Positions 1 through 6,997 of a DNA stretch of 64,000 nucleotides are shown here, in pieces; within the stretch, counting starts at the first letter, position 1, and every line of letters starts with the position of its first letter. Position numbers and translations under genes: made by a program. A model generated the notes under the pieces. It was not told the DNA's origin. It did no database searches and saw only the letters and a list, made by a program, of their open reading frames with translations. The stretch lies in contig JOAZ01000009.1 in the NCBI GenBank assembly GCA_000720535.1, forward strand, positions 1 through 64,000. The letters run 5' to 3'. This DNA is from Streptomyces halstedii (GTDB lineage Bacteria > Actinomycetota > Actinomycetes > Streptomycetales > Streptomycetaceae).

Positions 1-217
1 GTGGGTGGGTGGTGCGGCAGGGGTGCGGTGGGGGGCCGTATCGACCGGTTCGGCATGCGTGTCTCTCCTCGTGGGGGGGGCGGGCCGAGCGGGCCCCATT
101 GTTCCCGGAGGAGGTGAACTCCCGGTAGATGGAGGGGTGTTCGGACTTCGCGTGAGGCTGGACGGTCAGCCTTCACATACGGTGGGAGGTCCGGCGTTCG
201 CGTGATGGCGGCCCGTT

Positions 218-235
218 CACCCCTCGGGCGGGGTG
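218..235 (-). terminator. Possible terminator after the GntR gene
   Basis: A six-base-pair hairpin (CACCCC / GGGGTG, six-base loop) starts a few bases after the stop codon of the minus-strand regulator. There is no T-run, as is common in Streptomyces. The remaining left edge (1-217) shows no gene I can support. Confidence 0.4.
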
Positions 236-240
236 GCCCC

Positions 241-948
241 TCACACCGACCGCAGCCGCTCCAGGGTCGCGGCCAGTTCGTCGCGCAGGGTGCGGCCGGC
301 CCGTTCCGGTTCGCCCGCGACGACCGCGTCCACCAGGGCGGCGTGGTCCGCGTCGCCGTGGTCGGGGTCGGCGGTGCGCAGGCCGAGCAGGTCCAGCATG
401 TCGATGAGCCCACTGCGCAGGGCGGGCACGAACTGGGTGAACAGCGAGGTCAGCACGGGATTGTGGGCGGCCGCGACCACGGCGGAGTGCAGCGCGATGT
501 CGGCGTCCACGAAGGCGGCGTTGTCCGCGCGGCCCGCGGCCCGGCGCCCGGCCAACGCCTCCCGCAGGGCCTGGACGTCCTCGTCCGTACGCCGCCGGGC
601 GGCCAGTTGCGCCGCCTCGACCTCGATGAGCATGCGGACCTCGTAGACGTCGGTGACCGCCGCGCGCCGCAGCTGGGTCGCCCAGTCCTCCTTGGGTTCC
701 GTCGCGAGGACGAAGACCCCGGCTCCCTGGCGCGGCTGGACGAGTCCGGCTCCGGCGAGCGCCCTCAGCGCCTCGCGGACGGTGGACCGGCCGACGCCCA
801 GGGACGCGGCGAGCGTGGTCTCGCCCGGCAGCTTCGTGCCCACCGGCCAGGCGCCGCACGCGATCCGCTCGCGCAGGCGCTCGGCGGCCTGCTCGACCAG
901 GGGCGACGGCCGTAGCGCGCCCAGTTCGCCGAGCGGTCCCCGCGCCAT
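241..948 (-). CDS. FadR-subfamily GntR transcriptional regulator
   Basis: A 235-residue DNA-binding repressor or activator. The N-terminal winged helix-turn-helix (about residues 10-75) has the GntR signature: LVEQAAERLRERI, then LPGETTLAASLGVGRSTVRE and a wing ending PRQGAGVFV. The C-terminal helical FCD ligand domain (about 90-225) has the D-x4-H and late H positions expected for metal or carboxylate binding (DADIALHSAV; DADHAALVDA). I chose the start at 948 because GGAAGGTGG lies eight bases upstream; an in-frame codon at 969 is an alternative. The gene is divergent from leuA, so it may act on the shared 949-1011 region, where TCAG-N5-CTGA overlaps the leuA -35. The ligand is unknown. Confidence 0.88.
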   Translation of the reverse strand: MARGPLGELGALRPSPLVEQAAERLRERIACGAWPVGTKLPGETTLAASLGVGRSTVREALRALAGAGLVQPRQGAGVFVLATEPKEDWATQLRRAAVTDVYEVRMLIEVEAAQLAARRRTDEDVQALREALAGRRAAGRADNAAFVDADIALHSAVVAAAHNPVLTSLFTQFVPALRSGLIDMLDLLGLRTADPDHGDADHAALVDAVVAGEPERAGRTLRDELAATLERLRSV

Positions 949-975
949 GTCGTCCACCTTCCGCCACACCTCAGC

Positions 976-1004
976 TTGTCTGAGGAGTTCGTTTGCCCTA
1001 CTGT
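976..1004 (+). promoter_or_regulatory. Candidate leuA promoter
   Basis: TTGTCT (976-981) and TACTGT (999-1004) are 17 bases apart, which fits a vegetative sigma-70-type promoter. The expected start site is about 1011, so transcription would begin at or one base before the ATG of the leader peptide. A small inverted repeat TCAG-N5-CTGA (971-983) overlaps the -35. Confidence 0.55.
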
Positions 1005-1011
1005 ACCCGGC

Positions 1012-1059
1012 ATGCCGCAGCGCGAGCTCCTTCTCCTCGACTGCCGCTGCGGGGCCTGA
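1012..1059 (+). CDS. Leucine leader peptide of leuA
   Basis: A 15-codon reading frame, MPQRELLLLDCRCGA, contains four consecutive leucine codons (CTC CTT CTC CTC) immediately upstream of leuA. Ribosome stalling at runs of the end-product amino acid is the known basis of transcription attenuation. Leucine leader elements upstream of leuA are known in Actinobacteria. The stop codon lies in the loop of a strong hairpin, as expected for an attenuator. No ribosome binding site precedes the ATG; with the predicted promoter the message would be leaderless, which is common in Streptomyces. Confidence 0.8.
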   Translation: MPQRELLLLDCRCGA

Positions 1060-1082
1060 TCACGACCGGCCCCCCGCAGCGG
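1044..1082 (+). terminator. Attenuator hairpin of leuA leader
   Basis: An 11-base perfect inverted repeat, CCGCTGCGGGG (1044-1054) and CCCCGCAGCGG (1072-1082), closes a 17-base loop that contains the leader peptide stop. Its left arm lies in the last leader codons. A ribosome that finishes the leader peptide and one that stalls on the leucine codons (1027-1038) would therefore affect this stem differently. No T-run follows, so it may work as a pause/terminator or by masking the downstream start. Confidence 0.65.
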
Positions 1083-1129
1083 AGGTCGGGCCGTGCCGGT
1101 CGTCGTAGGCCGAGTGAGAGAAGTTCGCC

Positions 1130-3022
1130 GTGACCCCTCCCGTACAGCCGGGCACCACCGTCCGGGCAGCCACTTCCGTCCGGGCAGCCACCGCCGTCCA
1201 GGCAGCCGCTCCCGCCCAGACGGTCACCGCTCCCCTCCGGACCACCGCGTTCCCGACCCTGCGGACGCCCGCCGGGGAGGTGCCCGCCGGGGCCCCCGCG
1301 TGGAATCCGCAGCGCCCGAGCGCGATGCCGCACCACCGCTACCGGCCCGCCCACGACCGGGTCGCGCTGCCGCTGACCGACCGGAGCTGGCCCTCGCGAC
1401 GGCTGACCCGGGCCCCGCTGTGGGTGCCGGTGGACCTGCGGGACGGCAACCAGGCGCTGGCCGAACCCATGGACGCCGCCCGCAAGCGCCGGATGTTCGA
1501 CCTGCTGGTCGCCATGGGGTTCAAGGAGATCGAGGTCGGCTACCCCTCCGCCAGCGAGACCGACTTCGGCTTCGTACGCCACCTGGCGGAGAGCGGCGCG
1601 GTGCCCGACGACGTGACGGTGTCCGTCTTCACCGCCGCCCGCGAGGACCTGATCGACCGCACGATCGCGTCCGTCGAAGGGCTCCCCCGCACCCTGGTCC
1701 ACCTGTACACGGCCACCGCCCCCGTCTGGCGGGACGTGGTGCTGGGACGGTCGAGGGCCGAACTGCACGCGATGATCCTCGACGCGGCCACGTATCTGAT
1801 GCGGCGGGCCGAGGAACGGCCGGGTGCCGACATCCGGTTCGAGTTCTCCCCGGAGGTCTTCAACCTCACCGAGCCGGACTACGTGCTGGAGGTGTGCGAC
1901 AGCCTCACCGAGCGGTGGGAGGCGAGCTGGGACCGCCCGGTGGTCCACAACCTCCCGGCGACGGTGGAGATCGCCACGCCCAACGTCTACGCGGACCAGA
2001 TCGAGTACATGCACCGCCATCTGGCCCGCCGTGACTCCGTGATCCTCTCGGTCCACCCGCACAACGACCGGGGCACCGGGGTGGCCTGCGCCGAACTCGC
2101 CGTCCTGGCCGGGGCGCAGCGGGTCGAGGGCTGCCTGTTCGGCAACGGCGAGCGCACCGGCAACGTCGATCTCGTCACCCTGGCCCTGAACCTGTACGCG
2201 CAGGGCGTGGACCCGATGGTGGACTTCTCCGACATCGACGCCGTACGGGAGGTGGTGGAGCACTGCAACCGCCTGCCGGTCCACCCGCGCCACCCGTACG
2301 GCGGCGAGCTGGTGCACACGGCCTTCTCCGGCACCCACCAGGACGCCATCGCCAAGGGCATGGCCGATCACGCGAGGCGCGCCGCCGAGCGGGGCGTTCC
2401 CGAGAGCGAGGCGGCGTGGGCGGTGCCCTATCTGCCGATCGACCCGGCGGACATCGGGCGTACGTACGAGGAGGTCATCCGCATCAACTCCCAGTCGGGC
2501 AAGGGTGGTATCGCCCATCTGCTGCGCACGCACCACGGGCTGGACCTGCCCCGGGGCATGCGGCCGGACTTCTCGCGCGCGGTGCAGCGGGTGACCGACG
2601 ACACCGGTCGGGAGCTGTCGGCGAAGGAGCTGTGGGAGCTGTTCCGCACCACCTACATCGCCCCCGCCGAGGAGGGGACCGTCGAGCCGGTGTCCTGGAG
2701 TACCGCCGAAACGGCCCCAGGGGCCCATGAGTTCACCTGCGTCCTGCGGATCGACGGGCGGGAGCGCACCTGCCTGGGCACCGGGAACGGGCCGCTGGCC
2801 GCCCTCACCGACGCCCTGCGTACGGCCGGGGTGAGCGTGGACATCCTCGGCTACTCCGAGCACGCGACGGCCGCCGGGCCGGACTCCCCCGCCGTCGCCT
2901 ACGCCGAGTGCCGGGTGGACGGCACCACGTGCTGGGGCGCCGGGTGGGACACGTCGGTGCTGACCGCGTCGGTCAGCTCCGTCATGGCCGCCGTCAACCG
3001 CGCCCTCGGGAGCCGGTCATGA
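1130..3022 (+). CDS. leuA: 2-isopropylmalate synthase, long form
   Basis: Condenses acetyl-CoA with 2-ketoisovalerate, the first committed step of leucine synthesis, in the cytoplasm. The TIM-barrel catalytic domain runs from about residue 100 to 390, with the DLRDGNQAL start motif, metal-binding [18 protein letters not shown], and SQSGKGG near 455-461. The C-terminal LeuA allosteric dimer domain (about 520-625) mediates leucine feedback. The GTG start has GAGAG nine bases upstream. The first 60 or so residues are an Ala/Thr/Val-rich extension, and an ATG at 1325 is closer to the usual start. From memory the sequence looks clearly divergent from the typical Streptomyces LeuA, so it may be a second copy. 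Regulation by the upstream leader peptide is well supported. It overlaps the next gene by ATGA. Confidence 0.93.
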   Translation: MTPPVQPGTTVRAATSVRAATAVQAAAPAQTVTAPLRTTAFPTLRTPAGEVPAGAPAWNPQRPSAMPHHRYRPAHDRVALPLTDRSWPSRRLTRAPLWVPVDLRDGNQALAEPMDAARKRRMFDLLVAMGFKEIEVGYPSASETDFGFVRHLAESGAVPDDVTVSVFTAAREDLIDRTIASVEGLPRTLVHLYTATAPVWRDVVLGRSRAELHAMILDAATYLMRRAEERPGADIRFEFSPEVFNLTEPDYVLEVCDSLTERWEASWDRPVVHNLPATVEIATPNVYADQIEYMHRHLARRDSVILSVHPHNDRGTGVACAELAVLAGAQRVEGCLFGNGERTGNVDLVTLALNLYAQGVDPMVDFSDIDAVREVVEHCNRLPVHPRHPYGGELVHTAFSGTHQDAIAKGMADHARRAAERGVPESEAAWAVPYLPIDPADIGRTYEEVIRINSQSGKGGIAHLLRTHHGLDLPRGMRPDFSRAVQRVTDDTGRELSAKELWELFRTTYIAPAEEGTVEPVSWSTAETAPGAHEFTCVLRIDGRERTCLGTGNGPLAALTDALRTAGVSVDILGYSEHATAAGPDSPAVAYAECRVDGTTCWGAGWDTSVLTASVSSVMAAVNRALGSRS

Positions 3023-3858
3023 GCGCGGAACCCACCGTGGCCACCCCGGGCACCGTTCCGGTCCTCTGCGCGCGGGAGGTGGACGTCGTCCGGGACGGCC
3101 GGCCGATCCTGAGCGAGGTGTCGCTGACGGTGCGGACCGGTGAGCACTGGGCGCTGCTCGGCGCGAACGGCGCGGGCAAGAGCACCCTGCTCGGCCTGCT
3201 CGGCGCCCTCACCCACCCCACCCGGGGCACCGTGGACGTCCTGGGGCACCGGCTGGGGCGGGTGGACATGCGCAGCCTGCGGGCGTACGTGGGGCATGTG
3301 GATCCCCGGCACGGCCTGCGCTCGCCGCTGAAGGTCCGTGACGTCGTGCTGACGGGGCTGACCAACAGCATCGAGAAGGTCCCCCGGCGGCGCCCGACAC
3401 CCGACCAACTGGCCACGGCCGACCATCTCGTCGGCCTGCTCGGCCTCGGCCACCGCAGGGACGCCCTCTGGCCGACCCTGTCCCAGGGGGAACGCGGCCG
3501 GGTGCTGATCGCGCGGGCCCTCATGCCCAAGCCCCGGCTGCTCCTGCTCGACGAGCCCGCGACCGGCCTGGACGTGGCGGGGCGCGAGCAGCTCATCGAG
3601 CGGATCGACACGCTCCAGCAGACCCACCCGGAGCTGGCGTCGGTCCTGGTCACCCACCATCTGGAGGAGCTGCCGCCGGGGACGACGCACGCGATGCTGC
3701 TGCGGGACGGGCGGTGTCTGGCCGCCGGGCCGGTCGAGAAGATCCTGACCGGTGACCTGGTCAGCCGCTGCTTCGACCATCCGGTCCGGCTCTTCCGCGA
3801 CGAGGGGCGGTGGAGCGTACGGACGGGGCGGACGGCCGCGGCGCTCCGGACGGGCTGA
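3019..3858 (+). CDS. ABC transporter ATP-binding protein, stand-alone
   Basis: A 279-residue ATPase with Walker A GANGAGKS (about residue 50), signature LSQGERGR, Walker [13 protein letters not shown] and the switch histidine in VTHHLEELP. No permease is encoded nearby, so the partner is unknown. The YlmA/ModF-like single-domain group is the closest type I recognise. The start ATG overlaps the leuA stop by four bases, so the two are translationally coupled and share the leucine-responsive leader. Whether the link to leucine is functional or only positional cannot be told from sequence. Confidence 0.85.
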   Translation: MSAEPTVATPGTVPVLCAREVDVVRDGRPILSEVSLTVRTGEHWALLGANGAGKSTLLGLLGALTHPTRGTVDVLGHRLGRVDMRSLRAYVGHVDPRHGLRSPLKVRDVVLTGLTNSIEKVPRRRPTPDQLATADHLVGLLGLGHRRDALWPTLSQGERGRVLIARALMPKPRLLLLDEPATGLDVAGREQLIERIDTLQQTHPELASVLVTHHLEELPPGTTHAMLLRDGRCLAAGPVEKILTGDLVSRCFDHPVRLFRDEGRWSVRTGRTAAALRTG

Positions 3859-4083
3859 CCGGCCGGGCCGTCCGGGCCGTCCGGGCCCGCGCGTCAGGTT
3901 CCGCGTCGCGGCCCCGGCGCGTCAGGTGCCGTGTCGCGCGCCGCCGGGGCCCTCCGCACCACTTCCCCTGCGCGGGGCGCCGCCCCCGGTTGCCGGGCGC
4001 GCCCGTATGGGTTTGCTTCGAAGGTGGGGACGGGGACGGACCGCCCCCGCCGAAGACGGCGCGGACTCCGGAGGCGAGCGACA

Positions 4084-5370
4084 GTGCTGTTCATGGATCG
4101 TACGGACGCCGGACGCCGGCTGGCCGGGGCGCTGGGGAACCTCGGGCGGCGGGAGCCGGTGGTCCTGGGCCTGCCCCGCGGCGGGGTTCCGGTGGCGTTC
4201 GAGGTGGCGCGGGCACTGGGCGCCCCGCTCGACGTGACGGTGGTGCGCAAACTGGGCGTCCCCTACCAGCCTGAGCTGGGCTTCGGTGCGGTCGGCGAGG
4301 GCGGGGCGCGGGTCGTCAGCGACGCGATCGTCCGGCACGCCGGGATCAGCGAGGCGGACATCCTGGCGGTCGAGCGCGCCGAGACCGCCGAGCTGGAGCG
4401 GCGGGCGCACGCCTACCGGGCGGGCCGGGAGCGGCTGCCGCTGCGGGGGCGCACGGTGATCGTGGTGGACGACGGTGTCGCGACCGGCGCGACCGCCCGC
4501 GCGGCGTGCCGGGTGGTACGGGAGCAGGGCGCCACCCATGTCGTGCTGGCCGTCCCGGTGGCCTCGCCGGACGTGGTGGCCCGGCTGCGCGACGACGTGG
4601 ACGAAGTGGTGTGCCTGTCCACCCCGGCCCTCTTCTCCTCCGTGGGCGAGTGGTACCAGGACTTCTCCCAGACCTCCGACGACGAGGTCGTGGCCCTGCT
4701 GGCGCGGGCGGGCCGGGGCGGCACGGTGTCCGAGGAGGTCGAGGTGGAGTCGGGCGGGACCCGGCTGGCCGGGGACCTGGTGCTCCCGCGCGGGACGGGG
4801 GCGGTCGTGGTGTTCGCACACGGCTCGGGCAGCAGCCGGCACAGCCCCCGCAACCGTGCGGTGGCGTCGGTCCTGAACGGCGCAGGTCTGGGCACCCTCC
4901 TCTTCGACCTGCTCACCCCCGCCGAGGAGACGGACCGGGCCAACGTCTTCGACATCGGGCTGCTCGCGGGCCGGCTGGCGGACGCCACCGGGTGGCTGCG
5001 GAACCGGGTGTCCGTGCCGGTGGGCTCCTTCGGGGCCAGCACCGGAGCGGCCGCCGCGCTGCGGGCCGCGGCGGCGACGGACTCGGGTGTCGGCGCGGTG
5101 GTCTCCCGGGGCGGGCGCCCGGACCTGGCCGGCGCGGACCTGTCCGGGGTACGGGCGCCGACCCTGCTGATCGTGGGCGGCGACGACGGCACGGTGATCG
5201 ACCTCAACCGGCAGGCGCAGGCGTCACTGCACTGCGAGAACCGGCTGGAGGTCGTCCCCGGCGCCACCCACCTCTTCGAGGAACCCGGGGCCCTCGACCA
5301 GGTCGCCGCGCTGGCCCGCGACTGGTTCACGGCACACCTGCTGCCGGAAGAGCCGGACACGGCCCCCTGA
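4084..5370 (+). CDS. Phosphoribosyltransferase fused to dienelactone-hydrolase-type alpha/beta hydrolase
   Basis: A 428-residue two-domain protein. The N-terminal type I phosphoribosyltransferase domain (about 1-210) carries the PRPP-binding loop VIVVDDGVATGATARA. The C-terminal alpha/beta hydrolase (about 220-425) has the oxyanion start FAHGSGSSRHSPRN, nucleophile elbow GASTG, an acidic residue in GGDDGTV and the histidine in GATHLFEEPG. The same domain order is known in actinobacterial proteins such as mycobacterial Rv0571c. Substrates are unknown; the hydrolase may act on a product or ligand of the transferase domain. The GTG at 4084 was chosen because GGAGGCG lies seven bases upstream; an ATG at 4093 is possible. 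It is monocistronic as far as can be seen. Confidence 0.85.
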   Translation: MLFMDRTDAGRRLAGALGNLGRREPVVLGLPRGGVPVAFEVARALGAPLDVTVVRKLGVPYQPELGFGAVGEGGARVVSDAIVRHAGISEADILAVERAETAELERRAHAYRAGRERLPLRGRTVIVVDDGVATGATARAACRVVREQGATHVVLAVPVASPDVVARLRDDVDEVVCLSTPALFSSVGEWYQDFSQTSDDEVVALLARAGRGGTVSEEVEVESGGTRLAGDLVLPRGTGAVVVFAHGSGSSRHSPRNRAVASVLNGAGLGTLLFDLLTPAEETDRANVFDIGLLAGRLADATGWLRNRVSVPVGSFGASTGAAAALRAAAATDSGVGAVVSRGGRPDLAGADLSGVRAPTLLIVGGDDGTVIDLNRQAQASLHCENRLEVVPGATHLFEEPGALDQVAALARDWFTAHLLPEEPDTAP

Positions 5371-5440
5371 GCCCGCCCCGGCCGTCCCGCCCTCGCCCCT
5401 ATCCTTTCCGCACCGAGCGGCACAGGGGGAAGGGGCGATC

Positions 5441-6013
5441 GTGCGGGTGCGGGTCTTGGACGGCGAGGGTGTCGGTGCGTACGCGGACGGGATACGGCGG
5501 GTGTACGCGGACGCCTTCTCGGGCCCGCCGTGGCACGAGGACGACCCGGCGGCGGCCCGCCGGTACGTCGAGCGGCTCGCCACCGACGCGGTGCGCCCCG
5601 GGTTCACGGCGGCGCTGGCCCTCGACGCGGACGGCGCCGTGAGCGGTTTCGCCACCGCCTGGACCACCCCCGACCCCTTCCCCACCGGACGCGCGTACGA
5701 CGCGGTGGCGGCGGCCCTGGGCCCGCGGCGGGTGACGGACCGGCTGTGCGGGGCCCTGGAGGTCGACGAACTGGCCGTGGCCCCGGCCGCTCGCGGTACG
5801 GGAACGGGCGCGGCACTGCTCACGGCGGTCACCGCGGCTGCTCCCGGCGGACGCTGCTGGCTGCTCACCTCGCTGCGCGCCGGGTCCGCGCTGCGCCTCT
5901 ACCGGCGGGCCGGATGGCACCGGCTCCCGGAAGCCGTACCCGGCCGGGCCGCCCTGACCGTACTGCTCGGCCCCGCCCACCCGGGCGCCGGTGCCGCCGC
6001 CGGTGCCGGGTAG
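5441..6013 (+). CDS. GNAT-family N-acetyltransferase
   Basis: A 190-residue protein with the GNAT acetyl-CoA-binding signature VDELAVAPAARGTGTGAAL (about residues 105-124), followed by a conserved helix and the C-terminal SALRLYRRAGW motif that packs on the cofactor. The N-terminal half (WHEDDPAAARRYVERL) is typical of acetyltransferases acting on small amines. The substrate is not predictable. GTG start with a GGGGGAAGGGG run just upstream. It is convergent with the following transporter operon. Confidence 0.82.
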   Translation: MRVRVLDGEGVGAYADGIRRVYADAFSGPPWHEDDPAAARRYVERLATDAVRPGFTAALALDADGAVSGFATAWTTPDPFPTGRAYDAVAAALGPRRVTDRLCGALEVDELAVAPAARGTGTGAALLTAVTAAAPGGRCWLLTSLRAGSALRLYRRAGWHRLPEAVPGRAALTVLLGPAHPGAGAAAGAG

Positions 6014-6112
6014 CGGCCTGACGCGCGGGCGGGCACGGACCGGGGGCGAGCCGTGTGCGGCGGGCGAGACGTCCACGACGGGCGGGCCGTGTGCGTACGA
6101 CCGCGACCGGCC

Positions 6113-6997
6113 TCAGGACACGATGTCCTTGCGGCCGAACCCCCGGAAGGCCAGGGCGAACAGGACCAGGGCGTACGCCACCGAGACCGCCGCCCCCTTC
6201 GCCATCCCGCCCCACTCCAGGTCCGGCTGGAGGGCGTCCGCCCAGGCGAACTGCCAGTGCGCGGGCAGGAATTCGCGCCAGGAGCCCAGCGCGGTGACGG
6301 CGTCCAGGACGTTGCCGACGATGGTCAGCCCGACCGCGCCGCCGACCGCGCCGAGCGGTGCGTCCGTCTTGGTGGACAACCAGAACGCCAGCCCGGCCGT
6401 GACGAGTTGGGAGACGAAGACGAACGCGACGGCGAGGGCGATCCGGGGCACGGTGTCGCCCGTGGCGAGCGCGCCACCGGTGGGCAGCCGCAGCGGGCCC
6501 CAGCCGTAGGCGACGGCTCCCGCCCCGAGTGCGACCAGCGGCAGCAGCACCATCGCGGCCAGGCTGAAGCCGAGCGCCACGACGAGCTTGCTCCACAGCA
6601 GCCGGGCCCGGGGCACGGGCGCGGCCAGCAGATAGCGCAGCGAGGACCAGCTCGCCTCGGAGGCGACGGTGTCCCCGCAGAACAGCGCCACCGGCACCAC
6701 CAGCAGGAACCCGGCGGAGACGAACAGACAGGTGGCGGCGAAGTTGCCCGCGGACTGGGTGGCGACGTCCATGAGGTTGATCCGCGAACCGCCGCGACCG
6801 CCCCCTTCGCCGCCGGGTGTCCCGCCGATCGCGAAGGCGGTGATCAGCACGAAGGGCAGGGCGGCCAGCACCCCGCCCATGAGCAGGGTGCGGCGCCTGC
6901 GCAGTTGCCGCATCGCCTCGACGCGCAGCGGCAGGGTGCGTCGGGCGCGGTAGCCGGGGGCTTCGGCGAGGCTCTGGAGCTCGCTGGCGGGGCTCAT
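6113..6997 (-). CDS. ABC-2 type transporter permease
   Basis: A 294-residue integral membrane protein with about six hydrophobic segments, for example around residues 37-58, 88-112, 152-175 and 190-220. A short cytoplasmic N-terminus ends in RRRTLLMGGVLAALPF, as in ABC-2 permeases that work with a DrrA/CcmA-type ATPase. Its ATG overlaps the stop of the upstream fusion gene by four bases, so the two form one transport unit. No substrate clue is visible beyond the hydrolase domain carried by the partner. Confidence 0.85.
   Translation of the reverse strand: MSPASELQSLAEAPGYRARRTLPLRVEAMRQLRRRRTLLMGGVLAALPFVLITAFAIGGTPGGEGGGRGGSRINLMDVATQSAGNFAATCLFVSAGFLLVVPVALFCGDTVASEASWSSLRYLLAAPVPRARLLWSKLVVALGFSLAAMVLLPLVALGAGAVAYGWGPLRLPTGGALATGDTVPRIALAVAFVFVSQLVTAGLAFWLSTKTDAPLGAVGGAVGLTIVGNVLDAVTALGSWREFLPAHWQFAWADALQPDLEWGGMAKGAAVSVAYALVLFALAFRGFGRKDIVS

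Noticed and set aside
5-205. 66-codon plus-strand frame at the left edge
   Set aside because: Gly/Arg-rich composition, no ribosome binding site, no family pattern.
998-2863. 621-codon minus-strand open frame antisense to leuA
   Set aside because: Residue pattern (Gly/Arg/Val-rich, His runs) is the usual shadow of a GC-rich gene; leuA on the plus strand has a complete family match.
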